A DNA stretch of 64,000 nucleotides from Rhodobacter xanthinilyticus (GCF_001856665.1 NZ_CP017781.1:1116001-1180000), one strand, 5' to 3'; counted from the stretch's first letter, positions 27,678-38,493 are shown. Numbers and translations: made by a program. The notes: a model not told the origin generated them from the sequence alone.

Positions 27678-27702
27678 GATGGATCGTCTCGAAAGGGGGG
27701 AA

Positions 27703-27724
27703 GCGGGCCCGGGGGCGGGCCCGC
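27703..27724. other. Intercistronic GC hairpin between gmaS and mgdA
   Basis: Perfect 8-bp stem GCGGGCCC (27703-27710) with GGGCCCGC (27717-27724) and no T-run. Confidence 0.4.
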
Positions 27725-27734
27725 CGCTGTCAGA

Positions 27735-29039
27735 TCAGATATCGAGCGTGTGGTCACGTTCCCAATGCGAGAAGTGGTTCACGAAGCTGTTCCACTCCTG
27801 CATCTTGAGCTTGAGATAGCCCGCCGAGAATTCCGCGCCCATCGCCGCCTTCAGCCCCTCATCCGCATCATAGGCGCGGATCGCATCGAGCAGGTTGAGC
27901 GGCAGCTTCGGCGCGCCCTCGATCTTGTGGCCCTCGGCATACATGTCGATATCGTAGCGCGGGCCCGGGTCGGCATTGGTCTTGAGCCCGGAAAGCCCGG
28001 CCGCGATGATCACGGCTTGCAAGAGATAGGGGTTCACCGCGCCATCGGGCAGGCGGAGCTCAAACCGCCCCGGCCCGGGCACGCGCACCATATGGGTGCG
28101 GTTGTTGCCCGTCCAGGTCACGGTATTGGGCGCCCAGGTCGCCCCCGAGATCGTGCGCGGCGCGTTGATGCGCTTGTAGGAGTTGATCGTCGGGTTGGTG
28201 ATCACCGCCAGCGCCGAGGCGTGTTTCATGATCCCGCCGAGGAAGGCGCGGCCGCTGTCGGAGAGGCTCAGCTCCTTCGAGGGGTCGGAAAACGCGTTCT
28301 TGCCGGTCTTGGTATCCCAGACCGAGATATGCGCATGGCAGCCGTTGCCGGTCAGGCCCATGATCGGCTTGGGCATGAAGGTGGCGCGCAGGCCGTGCTT
28401 CTCGGCGACCGATTTGACCATGAACTTGAAGAACGAATGCTTGTCGGCGGTGGCCATCGCGCCGTCATATTTCCAGTTCATCTCGAACTGGCCGTTCGCG
28501 TCTTCGTGGTCGTTCTGGTAGGGCTCCCAGCCGAGCTCGAGCATGTAATCGCAGATCTCCGCGATCACGTCATAGCGGCGCATCACCGCCTGCTGGTCGT
28601 AGCAGGGCTTGGCGGCGGTATCGAACGGGTCCGAGATCTGCGTGCCCTCGGGCGTGAGCAGGAAGAATTCCGGCTCGACGCCGGTCTTGACCTCGAGGCC
28701 CATCTCGGCGGCCTCGGTGATCAGCCGGGCGAGCACGTTGCGCGGCGCCTGGGCGAGATCCGCGCCATCCATCACGCAATTCGACGCGACCCAGGCCACG
28801 TCCTTCTTCCACGGCAGCTGGATCACCGCGCTCGCATCGGGCACGGCCAGCATGTCGGGGTGGGCGGGGGTCAGGTCGAGATGCGTGGCAAAGCCCGCAA
28901 AGCCCGCGCCATCGACCTGCATATCGGCAATCGCCTGCGCCGGCACCAGCTTGGCGCGCTGCGCGCCGAACAGGTCGGTGTAGGAGATCATGAAATATTT
29001 CACGCCCTTCTCGCGGGCGAAGGCGGCAAGATCGGTCAT
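27735..29039 (-). CDS. gmaS: Gamma-glutamylmethylamide synthetase (glutamine-synthetase family)
   Basis: A 434-residue glutamine-synthetase homologue that joins methylamine to glutamate with ATP. An N-terminal beta-grasp (about 15-100) precedes the catalytic barrel with metal-binding Glu in PEFFLLTPEG, NDHEDANGQFEMNW, the NGCHAHISVWD histidine loop, and PGRFELRLPDGAVNPYL near residue 330. It is adjacent to mgsABC and mgdABCD, the marker combination for the GMA/N-methylglutamate route, so methylamine rather than ammonia is the likely substrate. It lies between mgsC and mgdA. Confidence 0.9.
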   Translation of the reverse strand: MTDLAAFAREKGVKYFMISYTDLFGAQRAKLVPAQAIADMQVDGAGFAGFATHLDLTPAHPDMLAVPDASAVIQLPWKKDVAWVASNCVMDGADLAQAPRNVLARLITEAAEMGLEVKTGVEPEFFLLTPEGTQISDPFDTAAKPCYDQQAVMRRYDVIAEICDYMLELGWEPYQNDHEDANGQFEMNWKYDGAMATADKHSFFKFMVKSVAEKHGLRATFMPKPIMGLTGNGCHAHISVWDTKTGKNAFSDPSKELSLSDSGRAFLGGIMKHASALAVITNPTINSYKRINAPRTISGATWAPNTVTWTGNNRTHMVRVPGPGRFELRLPDGAVNPYLLQAVIIAAGLSGLKTNADPGPRYDIDMYAEGHKIEGAPKLPLNLLDAIRAYDADEGLKAAMGAEFSAGYLKLKMQEWNSFVNHFSHWERDHTLDI

Positions 29040-29064
29040 TGGTTCGTTTCCCTGTTGATAAGCG

Positions 29065-29090
29065 CGGGCGGGGTCACGATGCCCCGCCCG
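29065..29090. other. Intercistronic GC hairpin between mgsC and gmaS
   Basis: Perfect 9-bp stem CGGGCGGGG (29065-29073) with CCCCGCCCG (29082-29090) and an 8-nt loop. Confidence 0.45.
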
Positions 29091-29097
29091 TCATTGT

Positions 29098-30423
29098 TCA
29101 GAAGCCGCCCTGGCCCGGGATCCAGCTGGTGCCCGCAAGCGGAACCCCCGCCATCGCCGCCGCCTCGATGGTCAGCGCGCACAGATCCTCGGGCTCGAGG
29201 TTGTGGACATGGCTCTTGCCGCAGGCGCGCGCGATGGTCTGGCATTCGAGGGTCAGCACCGCGAGGTAGTTGCGCAGCTTGCGCGCCGCCTCGATCGGGT
29301 CGAGCCGCTTCATCAGCTCGGGGTCCTGGGTGGTGATGCCGGCCGGGTCGCGGCCCTCGTGCCAATCGTCATAGGCGTCGGCGGTGGTGCCGAGCTTGGT
29401 ATATTCGGCGGCCCATTTCGGGTCGTTCTCGCCAAGCGCCACCAGAGCCGCGGTGCCGATCGCCACCGCATCGGCGCCGAGCGCGAGCGCCTTGGCCACA
29501 TCGGCGCCGGTGCGGATGCCGCCCGAGACCACGAGCTGCACCTTGCGGTGCATGCCGAGATCTTGCAGCGCCTTCACCGCCGGGCGGATGCAGGCGAGCG
29601 TCGGCTGGCCGACATGTTCGATGAACACGTCCTGGGTCGCCGCGGTGCCGCCCTGCATGCCGTCGAGCACGACGACATCGGCGCCGGCCTTGACCGCGAG
29701 CGCGGTGTCATAATAGGGGCGCGCGCCGCCGACCTTGATGTAGATCGGCTTTTCCCAATTGGTGATCTCGCGGATCTCGAGGATCTTGATCTCGAGGTCA
29801 TCGGGGCCGGTCCAGTCCGGGTGACGGCAGGCCGAACGCTGGTCGATGCCGACGGGCAGGTTGCGCATGCCGGCGACGCGCTCGGTGATCTTCTGGCCAA
29901 GCAGCATGCCGCCGCCGCCGGGTTTGGCGCCCTGGCCGACCACGATCTCGATCGCATCGGCGCGGCGCAGGTCATCGGGGTTCATCCCGTAGCGGCTCGG
30001 AAGGTATTGATAAACCAGCTTTTCCGAATGGCCACGCTCTTCGTTGGTCATGCCGCCGTCGCCGGTGGTGGTCGAGGTGCCGGCCATCGTCGCGCCGCGG
30101 CCGAGCGCCTCTTTCGCCGGGCCCGAGAGCGCGCCAAACGACATGCCCGCGATCGTCACCGGGATCTTCAGCTCGATCGGCTTCTTGGCAAAGCGCGTGC
30201 CGAGCGTGACCGAGGTGTCGCATTTCTCGCGGTAGCCCTCGAGCGGATAGCGCGAGATCGAGGCGCCGAGGAACAGCAGGTCATCGAAATGCGGCACGCG
30301 GCGTTTGGCGCCACCGCCCCGGATGTCATAGATGCCGGTTTCGGCGGCGCGGCGGATCTCGGCGTTGATCGACGGCGAGAAAGTCCAGCTGTCACGCGGC
30401 AGGGTTTGGGGGGTCTTGTCCAT
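29098..30423 (-). CDS. mgsC: N-methylglutamate synthase subunit C (FMN-binding glutamate-synthase-like)
   Basis: A 441-residue protein homologous to the FMN-binding synthase core of glutamate synthase. TIM-barrel landmarks include GMSFGALSGPAKEALGRG near residue 95, GQGAKPGGGGMLLG and GGIRTGADVAKALALGADAV. With MgsA and MgsB it transfers the methylamino group of gamma-glutamylmethylamide to form N-methylglutamate. The start at 30423 (MDKTPQTLPRD) is set by the 11-base gap after mgsB; the longer ORF overlaps mgsB. Confidence 0.87.
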   Translation of the reverse strand: MDKTPQTLPRDSWTFSPSINAEIRRAAETGIYDIRGGGAKRRVPHFDDLLFLGASISRYPLEGYREKCDTSVTLGTRFAKKPIELKIPVTIAGMSFGALSGPAKEALGRGATMAGTSTTTGDGGMTNEERGHSEKLVYQYLPSRYGMNPDDLRRADAIEIVVGQGAKPGGGGMLLGQKITERVAGMRNLPVGIDQRSACRHPDWTGPDDLEIKILEIREITNWEKPIYIKVGGARPYYDTALAVKAGADVVVLDGMQGGTAATQDVFIEHVGQPTLACIRPAVKALQDLGMHRKVQLVVSGGIRTGADVAKALALGADAVAIGTAALVALGENDPKWAAEYTKLGTTADAYDDWHEGRDPAGITTQDPELMKRLDPIEAARKLRNYLAVLTLECQTIARACGKSHVHNLEPEDLCALTIEAAAMAGVPLAGTSWIPGQGGF

Positions 30424-30434
30424 CTCTGAGGTCC

Positions 30435-31118
30435 TCAATACGCGCCAGCGTGGTCGACGTGGAAATTGTAGAGCTTGCGCGCCGAGCCGTAGCGCTTGAA
30501 CTCTTCGGGTTTGGCATCCGAGCCCGCGCGGGCGAGCAGATCGGCGAGGATCTCGAGATGCTCGGGGCGCATCTCCTTCTCGATGCAATCGGCGCCGAGC
30601 GATTTGACCGAGCCGCGCACGAAGAGCCGCGCCTCATAGAGGCTGTCGCCGAGCGCATCGCCCGCATCGCCGCACACCACGAGATTGCCCGATTGCGCCA
30701 TGAAGGCCGACATGTGGCCGACATTGCCGAACACGACGATGTCGATGCCCTTCATCGAGATCCCGCAGCGCGACGACGCATTGCCCTTCACCACGAGCAG
30801 CCCGCCATGGCCGGTCGCGCCGGCATATTGCGAGGCGTCGCCCTCGATGATGACGGTGCCCGACATCATGTTCTCGGCCACGCCCGGGCCGGCCGAGCCG
30901 GTCACATGGACGGTCGCCTGCTTGTTCATGCCGGCGCAGTAATAGCCCGTCGAGCCCTTCACGGTGACCTCGATCGGCGCGTCGAGCCCGACCGCGATCG
31001 CATGCGCGCCCTTGGGGTTCTCGATGACCCACTGGGTCTGGTTGGTCTGCTGGGCCTGGGCCTGCAGCGCGGTGTTCAGCTCGCGCAGCGGCGTGGTGGC
31101 CATATCGATCGTCTGCAT
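30435..31118 (-). CDS. mgsB: N-methylglutamate synthase subunit B (GltB C-terminal-like)
   Basis: A 227-residue beta-helix protein like the GXGXG domain of glutamate synthase, with repeated turns such as GHMSAFMAQSGNLVVCGDAG and GATGHGGLLVVKGNASS. In glutamate synthases this domain spans and stabilises the ammonia channel between amidotransferase and FMN domain. It begins two bases after mgsA ends; an internal ATG at 31103 is an alternative start. Confidence 0.85.
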   Translation of the reverse strand: MQTIDMATTPLRELNTALQAQAQQTNQTQWVIENPKGAHAIAVGLDAPIEVTVKGSTGYYCAGMNKQATVHVTGSAGPGVAENMMSGTVIIEGDASQYAGATGHGGLLVVKGNASSRCGISMKGIDIVVFGNVGHMSAFMAQSGNLVVCGDAGDALGDSLYEARLFVRGSVKSLGADCIEKEMRPEHLEILADLLARAGSDAKPEEFKRYGSARKLYNFHVDHAGAY

Positions 31119-31120
31119 TC

Positions 31121-32008
31121 TCAACGCTCCCAGAAGTAGACGGTGGCGGGTTCGGGTTCCCAGACCCGGGCGGTATCGATGCCCGGCAGTTTCGCGAAGG
31201 CGCGGTATTCCGAGCCGAAAGCGACGTAATCCTCGGTCTCGGCCATCACGGCGGGCTTGCACGCGACCGGGTCGCGCACCACGCCAAAGCCATTCTTGGT
31301 GCCCACGACGAAGGTGAAGAAGCCGTCGAGATCCTCGAGCGTGCCCTCGAGCGCCTCGCCGAGGTTCGCGCCCTCCGCCAGCCGCGAGGAGATGTAGCAA
31401 GCCGCCACTTCGGTGTCGTTTTGCGTCTGGGGCGCAAAGCCCTTCTCGGTCAGCACGCGGCGCATCTGGTTGTGGTTCGACAGCGAGCCGTTGTGCACGA
31501 GACATTGGTCGTCGCCGGTCGAGAACGGGTGCGCGCCGAGCGTGGTGACGGCCGATTCCGTCGCCATCCGGGTGTGGCCGATGCCGTGGCTGCCGCCCAT
31601 CGCGCGGATGCCAAAGCGCGCCGCAACGTCCTTGGGCAGGCCGACTTCCTTGAAGATCTCCATCGAGGCGCCAGTGCCCATGATGCGGATGCCGCGGGCC
31701 TTGAGGAAGGCGCGCGCCGCCGCTTCCGAGCCCTCGGGCAGGGTCAGCACCGCATGGGTATCGATCACTTTCATGCTGACCGCGCCGCCGAGAACCTCGG
31801 TCAGGGCCGCGTCGAGCCCGGCGAAAGCCACCGCCGGCGTATCCGATTGAACGGTCATTTTCAGCCCGCCCGCTTCATCGCCATAGATCGCGATCCCGGC
31901 GCTGTCGGGGCCGCGGTCGGTCATGGTGATGAGCATGTCGGTGAGCATTTCACCCAGTTGCGGGCGCAGTTCTTCCTTCTTCAGGAACAGGCCAACGATG
32001 CCACACAT
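31121..32008 (-). CDS. mgsA: N-methylglutamate synthase subunit A (class II amidotransferase)
   Basis: A 295-residue class II glutamine-amidotransferase domain. The start is ATG 32008, because the next residue is the N-terminal nucleophile cysteine (MCGIVGLF) and GGAGAG lies upstream; the ORF extends 12 codons further, which would bury the nucleophile. SHGIGHTRMATESAVT and HNGSLSNHNQMR are the usual glutamine-site motifs. It should hydrolyse gamma-glutamylmethylamide and channel methylamine to MgsC. It is the first gene of the mgs-gmaS-mgd-fol run, with an AT-rich promoter region upstream. Confidence 0.88.
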   Translation of the reverse strand: MCGIVGLFLKKEELRPQLGEMLTDMLITMTDRGPDSAGIAIYGDEAGGLKMTVQSDTPAVAFAGLDAALTEVLGGAVSMKVIDTHAVLTLPEGSEAAARAFLKARGIRIMGTGASMEIFKEVGLPKDVAARFGIRAMGGSHGIGHTRMATESAVTTLGAHPFSTGDDQCLVHNGSLSNHNQMRRVLTEKGFAPQTQNDTEVAACYISSRLAEGANLGEALEGTLEDLDGFFTFVVGTKNGFGVVRDPVACKPAVMAETEDYVAFGSEYRAFAKLPGIDTARVWEPEPATVYFWER

Positions 32009-32050
32009 GTTTCTCTCCGTTTCGGTTTCGGCCAGAGCCGTCACGGATTA

Positions 32051-32080
32051 CCTATCAAGAAACAAAATTGCCCCTCAAGA
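32051..32080. promoter_or_regulatory. AT-rich region with TCAAGA direct repeats upstream of mgsA
   Basis: The hexamer TCAAGA occurs at 32055-32060 and 32075-32080, 20 bases apart, within similar decamers. A related CCTATGAAAA lies near 32111. This is the most AT-rich stretch near the operon start, so it probably holds the mgs promoter and may bind the XRE regulator encoded just upstream. Confidence 0.4.
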
Positions 32081-32118
32081 TAATTGATTTCCGCTCGGGA
32101 AAAAAATTTGCCTATGAA

Positions 32119-32145
32119 AAAAGCGCCCAAAAATCGGGCGCTTTT
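32119..32145 (-). terminator. Terminator of XRE-cupin gene
   Basis: A 10-bp stem (32119-32128 with 32136-32145) followed on the minus strand by a T-run. It lies 50-80 bases past the stop of the XRE gene and insulates it from mgsA. Confidence 0.85.
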
Positions 32146-32197
32146 CCGGGGGGCTGGGGCGCGGCTGCCGCAAATTCGGGCGCGCGGGGCGGGCGAC

Positions 32198-32839
32198 TCA
32201 GGTCGCTTGCGGGTAGCAGATGATCGACAGATAACGCGCCGGCAGCTCGCGCAGCGTCTCCGGCCCATGCGGCGCATCCGAATCGAACAGAAGCGTATCG
32301 CCCGGCTCGAGCGGGTAGATCTGCTCGCCGTGGCGGTAATCGACGCGGCCCTCGAGCATGTAGAGCATCTCGATCCCCTCGTGCTGGAAGGTCGGGAAGC
32401 GGTCGCTCTGGGTGGTCAGCACGATCAGATAGGGCTCGACGACGACGCCCGAATTGTTCGAGCCGATATGGCCGAGCAGGTGATATTGGTGCCCCGCCCG
32501 CGTGCCCGCCCGCTCGATCTCGACGCCTTTGCCGGCCTTCACATGCATCGCGCCGCGGGTTTCCTCAAAGCCCGAGAAAAGCTGCACCAGCGGCACGCGC
32601 AGCGCATTCGCAAGCACCTGGAGCGTGTTGAGCGAGGGCGAGATTACGCCGTTTTCGATCTTCGAGAGCATGCCGACCGAGAGCCCGGTCTGCGCCGCGA
32701 GATCGGAACCCGTCATCCGCTGGCGCTTGCGCAGCTCGCGCACCTGCCGCCCGATCGCGACCTCGAGGTTCTTCTCGCGGCTTTCGCGCAGGGCATGGGG
32801 GTTTTGCGAGAGCGAGGTGGGTTTCGCGGCGTCGTTCAT
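32198..32839 (-). CDS. XRE-family regulator with C-terminal cupin
   Basis: A 213-residue regulator with a helix-turn-helix (about 28-82, with SDLAAQTGLSVGMLSKIENG) and a cupin-2 sensor domain (about 110-210, HEGIEMLYMLEGRV and LEPGDTLLFDSDAPHG). It lies directly upstream of the mgs-gmaS-mgd operon in the same direction but ends with its own terminator. A role in controlling N-methylglutamate pathway genes is inferred from this position; the ligand is unknown. Confidence 0.87.
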   Translation of the reverse strand: MNDAAKPTSLSQNPHALRESREKNLEVAIGRQVRELRKRQRMTGSDLAAQTGLSVGMLSKIENGVISPSLNTLQVLANALRVPLVQLFSGFEETRGAMHVKAGKGVEIERAGTRAGHQYHLLGHIGSNNSGVVVEPYLIVLTTQSDRFPTFQHEGIEMLYMLEGRVDYRHGEQIYPLEPGDTLLFDSDAPHGPETLRELPARYLSIICYPQAT

Positions 32840-32964
32840 TTCAATTCCGGTCTCAGGGAGAAAAGGCAGGCCCCGAAGTCAGGCTCCGGGCGGGGCGGGT
32901 AATCTGCCTATTTTCCATGCTTCCGCGCGCTGCGGCAAGGGGCCCCCGAGGGCAAGGATGTGAC

Positions 32965-32990
32965 AAAGGGCGCCCGAAGGCGCCCTTTTC
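32965..32990 (-). terminator. Terminator of fadL
   Basis: A 10-bp perfect stem (32965-32974 with 32979-32988) around a four-base loop. It lies about 30 bases past the fadL stop on the minus strand; the rest of this 179-base gap shows nothing else. Confidence 0.85.
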
Positions 32991-33018
32991 GCGGGGGGTG
33001 ACCCGGGGGCAGGGGCGC

Positions 33019-34266
33019 TCAGAACCGGCGCGTCCAGCCGATCGCGGCGCTGAACTGATGCATCTCGAGATCGACCGTGCCGCCGCCCATTGGCGCCGGG
33101 ACCGGGCCCGAGACGCTGTTCGAGAAGGCATAGGCGAAGGAGAAATCGAGCTTGTCGGTGTCGTTGAGCTTCTTCGAGCCGCCGAAGCTGATGTGATCCT
33201 CGACGATGCCGGGGGCGAGGATGTTGAGCGTGACATCCTCGGGCCCGACGGGGTTGGTGGCATGGGCATAGCCCACCCGCCAGGTCATGTCGGGCGTTTG
33301 CTGCCATTCGGCGGCGAGACGCACCACATCGACATCATCCCAGCCAAAGCCCGCCCCGCCCGGCGCGCCCATCGGGCCGGCGTTGGTGGCGTTGCCGACC
33401 GCGCCGATGTCGCTGTAGAAGATCCGCTGATAATCGAGCATCAGGGTCAGATCGGGGCGGACGTGATAGGCCAGACCCGCGGTGATCGCGGCGGGGATGT
33501 CGAAATCGCCGCCGTTTTCGAAGAGGTTGGCGTATTTGTCGAATTTCGACATGTTGAACTTGGTCTGGCCGGCGAGGCCGAGGGTGAGCTGCGGGGTGAG
33601 CTCATATTGCATCCCCGCCCGCAGGCCGAAGCCCGAGGAGTAATCGTGTTTGACCGCGGTGATGCCCATCGCGGCGAGCCCCTCGGCCGAGAAGCTCTGC
33701 ACCGCCAGCGTCGGCGCGATCCCCCAGGAGAAGCGGCCGACCTTTTGCGCATAGGTCGCCGAGACGAAGAGCTGGGTGAGGTTCACCCCCGCCTCGCCGC
33801 CGCAGAACACCCCCGAGCCGCCGCCGAAGAAGCCGCAGTTGGCGTTCGGGAAATCGGGGTAGGAGGTATCCATGCCGCCGTTGCCATAGGCCGAGATATT
33901 GAGCACCGCGCCATTCGCGAGCGGCCGGTTGTAGGCCATGTCGGGCACGAGGAAGTAGTTGCTTTCGCTCTTGATTTCGCCCGCGCCGATGAAGCCGGTG
34001 CCGGTGCCGGTATATTTGCGCCGCGGCGAGAAGAGCTCGCCGCCGATGGTGAACTCATGGCCGACCGAGGCGACCGAGGCGGGGTTGATCGCGCCCGACA
34101 TCGCGTCTTGGGAATAGGCAACGCCCGCGCCCGCGACACCGCGCTGGGCGGTGCCATAGGCAAGGGCGAAATAGCCTTCGGTGGCCTGGGCGGCGCCCGG
34201 CAGGCCCGCGGCCGCGATCAGAAGCGCGGCGGAGCCCGCGAGCTGGCGTTTGAGAGAGAGGGTCAT
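33019..34266 (-). CDS. FadL/OmpP1/TodX-family outer-membrane transporter
   Basis: About 415 residues with a signal peptide (about 1-28, cleavage after AAQA) and then TEGYFALAYGTAQRGVAGAG, the N-terminal plug pattern of FadL porins that pass hydrophobic compounds. NPASVASVGHEF is the conserved family box near residue 65, and the protein ends in aromatic RRF as outer-membrane barrels do. The start at 34266 follows GGAGG; an in-frame ATG four codons earlier overlaps that site. It follows the hydrogenase/SCP2 genes in the same direction across a GC hairpin. Confidence 0.87.
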   Translation of the reverse strand: MTLSLKRQLAGSAALLIAAAGLPGAAQATEGYFALAYGTAQRGVAGAGVAYSQDAMSGAINPASVASVGHEFTIGGELFSPRRKYTGTGTGFIGAGEIKSESNYFLVPDMAYNRPLANGAVLNISAYGNGGMDTSYPDFPNANCGFFGGGSGVFCGGEAGVNLTQLFVSATYAQKVGRFSWGIAPTLAVQSFSAEGLAAMGITAVKHDYSSGFGLRAGMQYELTPQLTLGLAGQTKFNMSKFDKYANLFENGGDFDIPAAITAGLAYHVRPDLTLMLDYQRIFYSDIGAVGNATNAGPMGAPGGAGFGWDDVDVVRLAAEWQQTPDMTWRVGYAHATNPVGPEDVTLNILAPGIVEDHISFGGSKKLNDTDKLDFSFAYAFSNSVSGPVPAPMGGGTVDLEMHQFSAAIGWTRRF

Positions 34267-34301
34267 GAAAGCCTCCATAGGCTTGGGGAGGGAGGAGGAA
34301 C

Positions 34302-34330
34302 GCGCCCGCCCGGTGCCGGCGGGCGGGCGC
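34302..34330. other. GC hairpin between SCP2 gene and fadL
   Basis: Perfect 10-bp stem (34302-34311 with 34321-34330) and no clear T-run, in the 70-base gap. Confidence 0.45.
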
Positions 34331-34336
34331 GCAGGG

Positions 34337-34735
34337 TCAGGCCACCCGCGACATCGCGGCGAAGCTCTTGATGAACGGGCCGGTCATGCGCGGATCCTTG
34401 ATCATCGCGCCGTAATCGCCGACCTCGAATTTCATCTTGCCGGTGGTATAGGCCACGCCCAGATCCATCATGGTCGGCGGCTTCTTCAGCCATTTGTCCC
34501 AATGTTCGGGCGTACAGCGGATATCCCAGTTCAGCGGCTGGCCGGTGTAGGGCCCCGAGGCGGTCACCTTGCCGTTCTCGACGACGAGCACGCCCTTGGG
34601 CGCAGGCTCGCCCTTGTAGCCATAGGCGATCGTCGAGGTGAAGCCGATCTCCGCCAGCGCCCCGGAGAGCGCGGGTTCGGCGTTCCAGTTCTGCGCGAAG
34701 GTCGCGAGCCATTCGGGGCTGAAAATTTCACTCAT
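34337..34735 (-). CDS. SCP2 sterol-carrier-domain protein in hydrogenase operon
   Basis: A 132-residue single-domain protein resembling SCP2 lipid-carrier domains, with VLVVENGKVTASG, a later VAYTTGKMKFEVGDYGAMIKD, and the small size typical of stand-alone members. The start at 34735 is 16 bases after hynL ends, so it belongs to the operon; the longer ORF overlaps hynL. SCP2 domains bind hydrophobic ligands. Quinone or lipid handling for the membrane hydrogenase, or assembly of the enzyme, are guesses with no direct sequence support. Confidence 0.7.
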   Translation of the reverse strand: MSEIFSPEWLATFAQNWNAEPALSGALAEIGFTSTIAYGYKGEPAPKGVLVVENGKVTASGPYTGQPLNWDIRCTPEHWDKWLKKPPTMMDLGVAYTTGKMKFEVGDYGAMIKDPRMTGPFIKSFAAMSRVA

Positions 34736-34751
34736 CTGGTCTTTCTCCTTC

Positions 34752-36466
<1,715 letters not shown>

Positions 36467-36470
<4 letters not shown>

Positions 36471-37843
36471 GCCTTGGCTCCTTTATCTTTGGGCAGATGC
36501 GCGGCAATCAGCGCCGCGAGGCTCTCGACGGGGATCGTGTCGCCCGCCTTCACCTTGCCGACCTCGAAGTTCATCCGGCAGCTCCCGCAGGAGACCACGA
36601 TCGATTTCGCGCCGGTCTGCTCGATCTCGTTCATCTTGATCCGATAGCCCGTGCGTTTGAGCTGATCGGCGCTTTCGATCAGGAAATTGCCCGCGCCGCC
36701 GCCACAGCAGAAGTTGTAGGCGCGGTTGCTTTCGGTCTCGTGCAGCTCCCAGCCGATCGCCTCGATGATCGCGCGGGGCTCCTCGAAGACGCCGCCCCAG
36801 CGGCCGACCTTGCACGGGTCATGCAGCGCCACGACGCGCCGCTCGGCATCCTTCTCGAGCTTGAGCCGCCCCTCCATCACCGCGCGGCCGAAATATTCCG
36901 ACACCGTCATCACCTCGAAGGGGATCGCCCCGCCATGGGCCTCGGCGCCATAGAACCGCAGCGCGGGGTAAGAATGCCCGCATTCGGGCACGATCACCAC
37001 CTTCACGCCGGTCTTGATCGCGACATCGACGAGATGGTTGGTGAGTTTCTTCTTGGTGCCGTCATGGCCGGAGAGAAGGCCGAAATTCGCGCCCTCATAG
37101 CCATCGGTGCGCAGCGTGTAATCGACGCCCATGTGTTGCAGCGCCTCGATCGCGCCGCCGGTCGCATCGCGGAAGAGGTGGATATCGAGCCCCGAGGTGA
37201 CAAGGAGGACATCGGCCTTTTCCTTGTCGAGCGGGATCTCGAAGCCGAGCCGTTCCTGCAGATCCTGGATGCGGTAGAGGAACAGATCCTCATCGGCGCC
37301 AAAGATCGTGCCATCGGCCTCCTGGCCTTCCTGCATGAAGCGCAGCTCGGCCGGCATCAGCCCCGCCGCCGCGAGCGCCGAGCGGTTCAGCGCCACCATA
37401 TCGGCGATATTGATCCCCGAGGGGCAGACCAGGTTGCACCGCCCGCACATCGTGCAGGCATCATAGACGAGCTCCTGATGGGCGCGCAGATCGGCCTCGG
37501 TGAGATCGGGTGTATAGAGCCGCTTGAGCCAGCGCAGCGGGCTCAGCTCGCGGTCATAGACCCGTTTGAGAAGCTCGAGCTTGCGCACCGGGGTGTATTT
37601 CGGGTCGTTCGTGCCGATCGAATATTGGCAGGCCTGCGCACAGGCGCCGCATTTCACACAGGCGTCGAGCTGGGTGGCCATCTCGGCGTCGATCGCCTTG
37701 AGAAACACCCCCTTGGCCGCGCCGACACGCTCGGCCTCGGTCATCTCGGGCTCCGGGCTCGCCAGATCCTTGATCGAGGCGGCCATGCCGTAGAACATCG
37801 CGAAGGCTTCGTCGAGTTCGGTTTTGGTGACGACTTCGGTCAT
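36467..37843 (-). CDS. isp2: Isp2, HdrD-like iron-sulfur subunit of Isp-type hydrogenase
   Basis: A 458-residue protein resembling heterodisulfide reductase HdrD/HdrB-C. Two [4Fe-4S] motifs (CVKCGACAQACQYSIG near residue 60 and CTMCGRCNLVCPSGI near residue 130) are followed by two CCG domains (DPCKVGRWG...NFCCGGGAGN near residues 340-380 and SCGSCRMNF near 415). It should carry electrons between HynSL and the heme-b protein Isp1. Overlapping start and stop codons with isp1 and hynL show tight coupling. Isp-type arrangement matters for this call; alone it could be taken for a GlpC-like protein. Confidence 0.9.
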
Positions 37844-38493
37844 ACCTTGACCCCCTTGCGCCAGAATTTCACGCCCAGAGCATAACGCGAGGGCAGGACA
37901 GTGAAGACATGGAAGAGCTTGCTGAACGGGAACCAGACAAGAAGCAGCGCGACCGACAGGAAATGCAGCGCCAGCATGGTCTCATAGGCGAGCCCGATAT
38001 GGGCGAAGGCCATCAGCCCGGTGGCGAAGGGAAGCGCCGTGATCACCGTCGAGGCGTAATCGTCAAAGCTCGAGATCATCCGCAGGACCGGGTTCAGCAC
38101 GCGCCGGATCAGAAGCGTGATCAGCACCGCGAGCGAGACCGCGCCAAGCGCCACGATCATCCCGTTGGGCAGCGCCGGCCAGCCAAAGCCCACGATCCCC
38201 TTGAAGAACTGGATGTGGAGCTGGAAGAAGAACACCACCAGCACGAAGCCCAGATGCCAGACCCAGCCCGCGATATATTGGAACGCGACCTTGCGGCGGA
38301 ACACCGGCGCGGGCGAGAAGCGGGTGAACATGGTGCGCAGCCCGCCCTTCCAGGGCTCGGGCGTGCGGTCCTTCGAGAGCACCTTGTTGCGCAGCATCAA
38401 GGTCAGCCCGCCGATCCGCCACAACATGCCGACCATGAACACCACGGCGGCCCATTCGAGCGCGGGGCCTCGCGCGAAATCGAGCAGGCTCAT
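37840..38493 (-). CDS. isp1: Isp1, NarI-like cytochrome b membrane subunit
   Basis: A 217-residue integral membrane protein with about five hydrophobic spans and several histidines within or next to them (WVWHLGF, FQLHIQFF, AFAHIGLAYE, LALHFLSV), fitting a di-heme b cytochrome of the NarI/HdrE type. It anchors the hydrogenase and exchanges electrons with the quinone pool. It overlaps hynS upstream and isp2 downstream by four bases each. Confidence 0.9.
   Translation of the reverse strand: MSLLDFARGPALEWAAVVFMVGMLWRIGGLTLMLRNKVLSKDRTPEPWKGGLRTMFTRFSPAPVFRRKVAFQYIAGWVWHLGFVLVVFFFQLHIQFFKGIVGFGWPALPNGMIVALGAVSLAVLITLLIRRVLNPVLRMISSFDDYASTVITALPFATGLMAFAHIGLAYETMLALHFLSVALLLVWFPFSKLFHVFTVLPSRYALGVKFWRKGVKV

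Noticed and set aside
27735-29039. Ordinary glutamine synthetase (glnA/glnT)
   Set aside because: Position inside the mgs/mgd operon fits gamma-glutamylmethylamide synthetase; general ammonia assimilation genes are not near.
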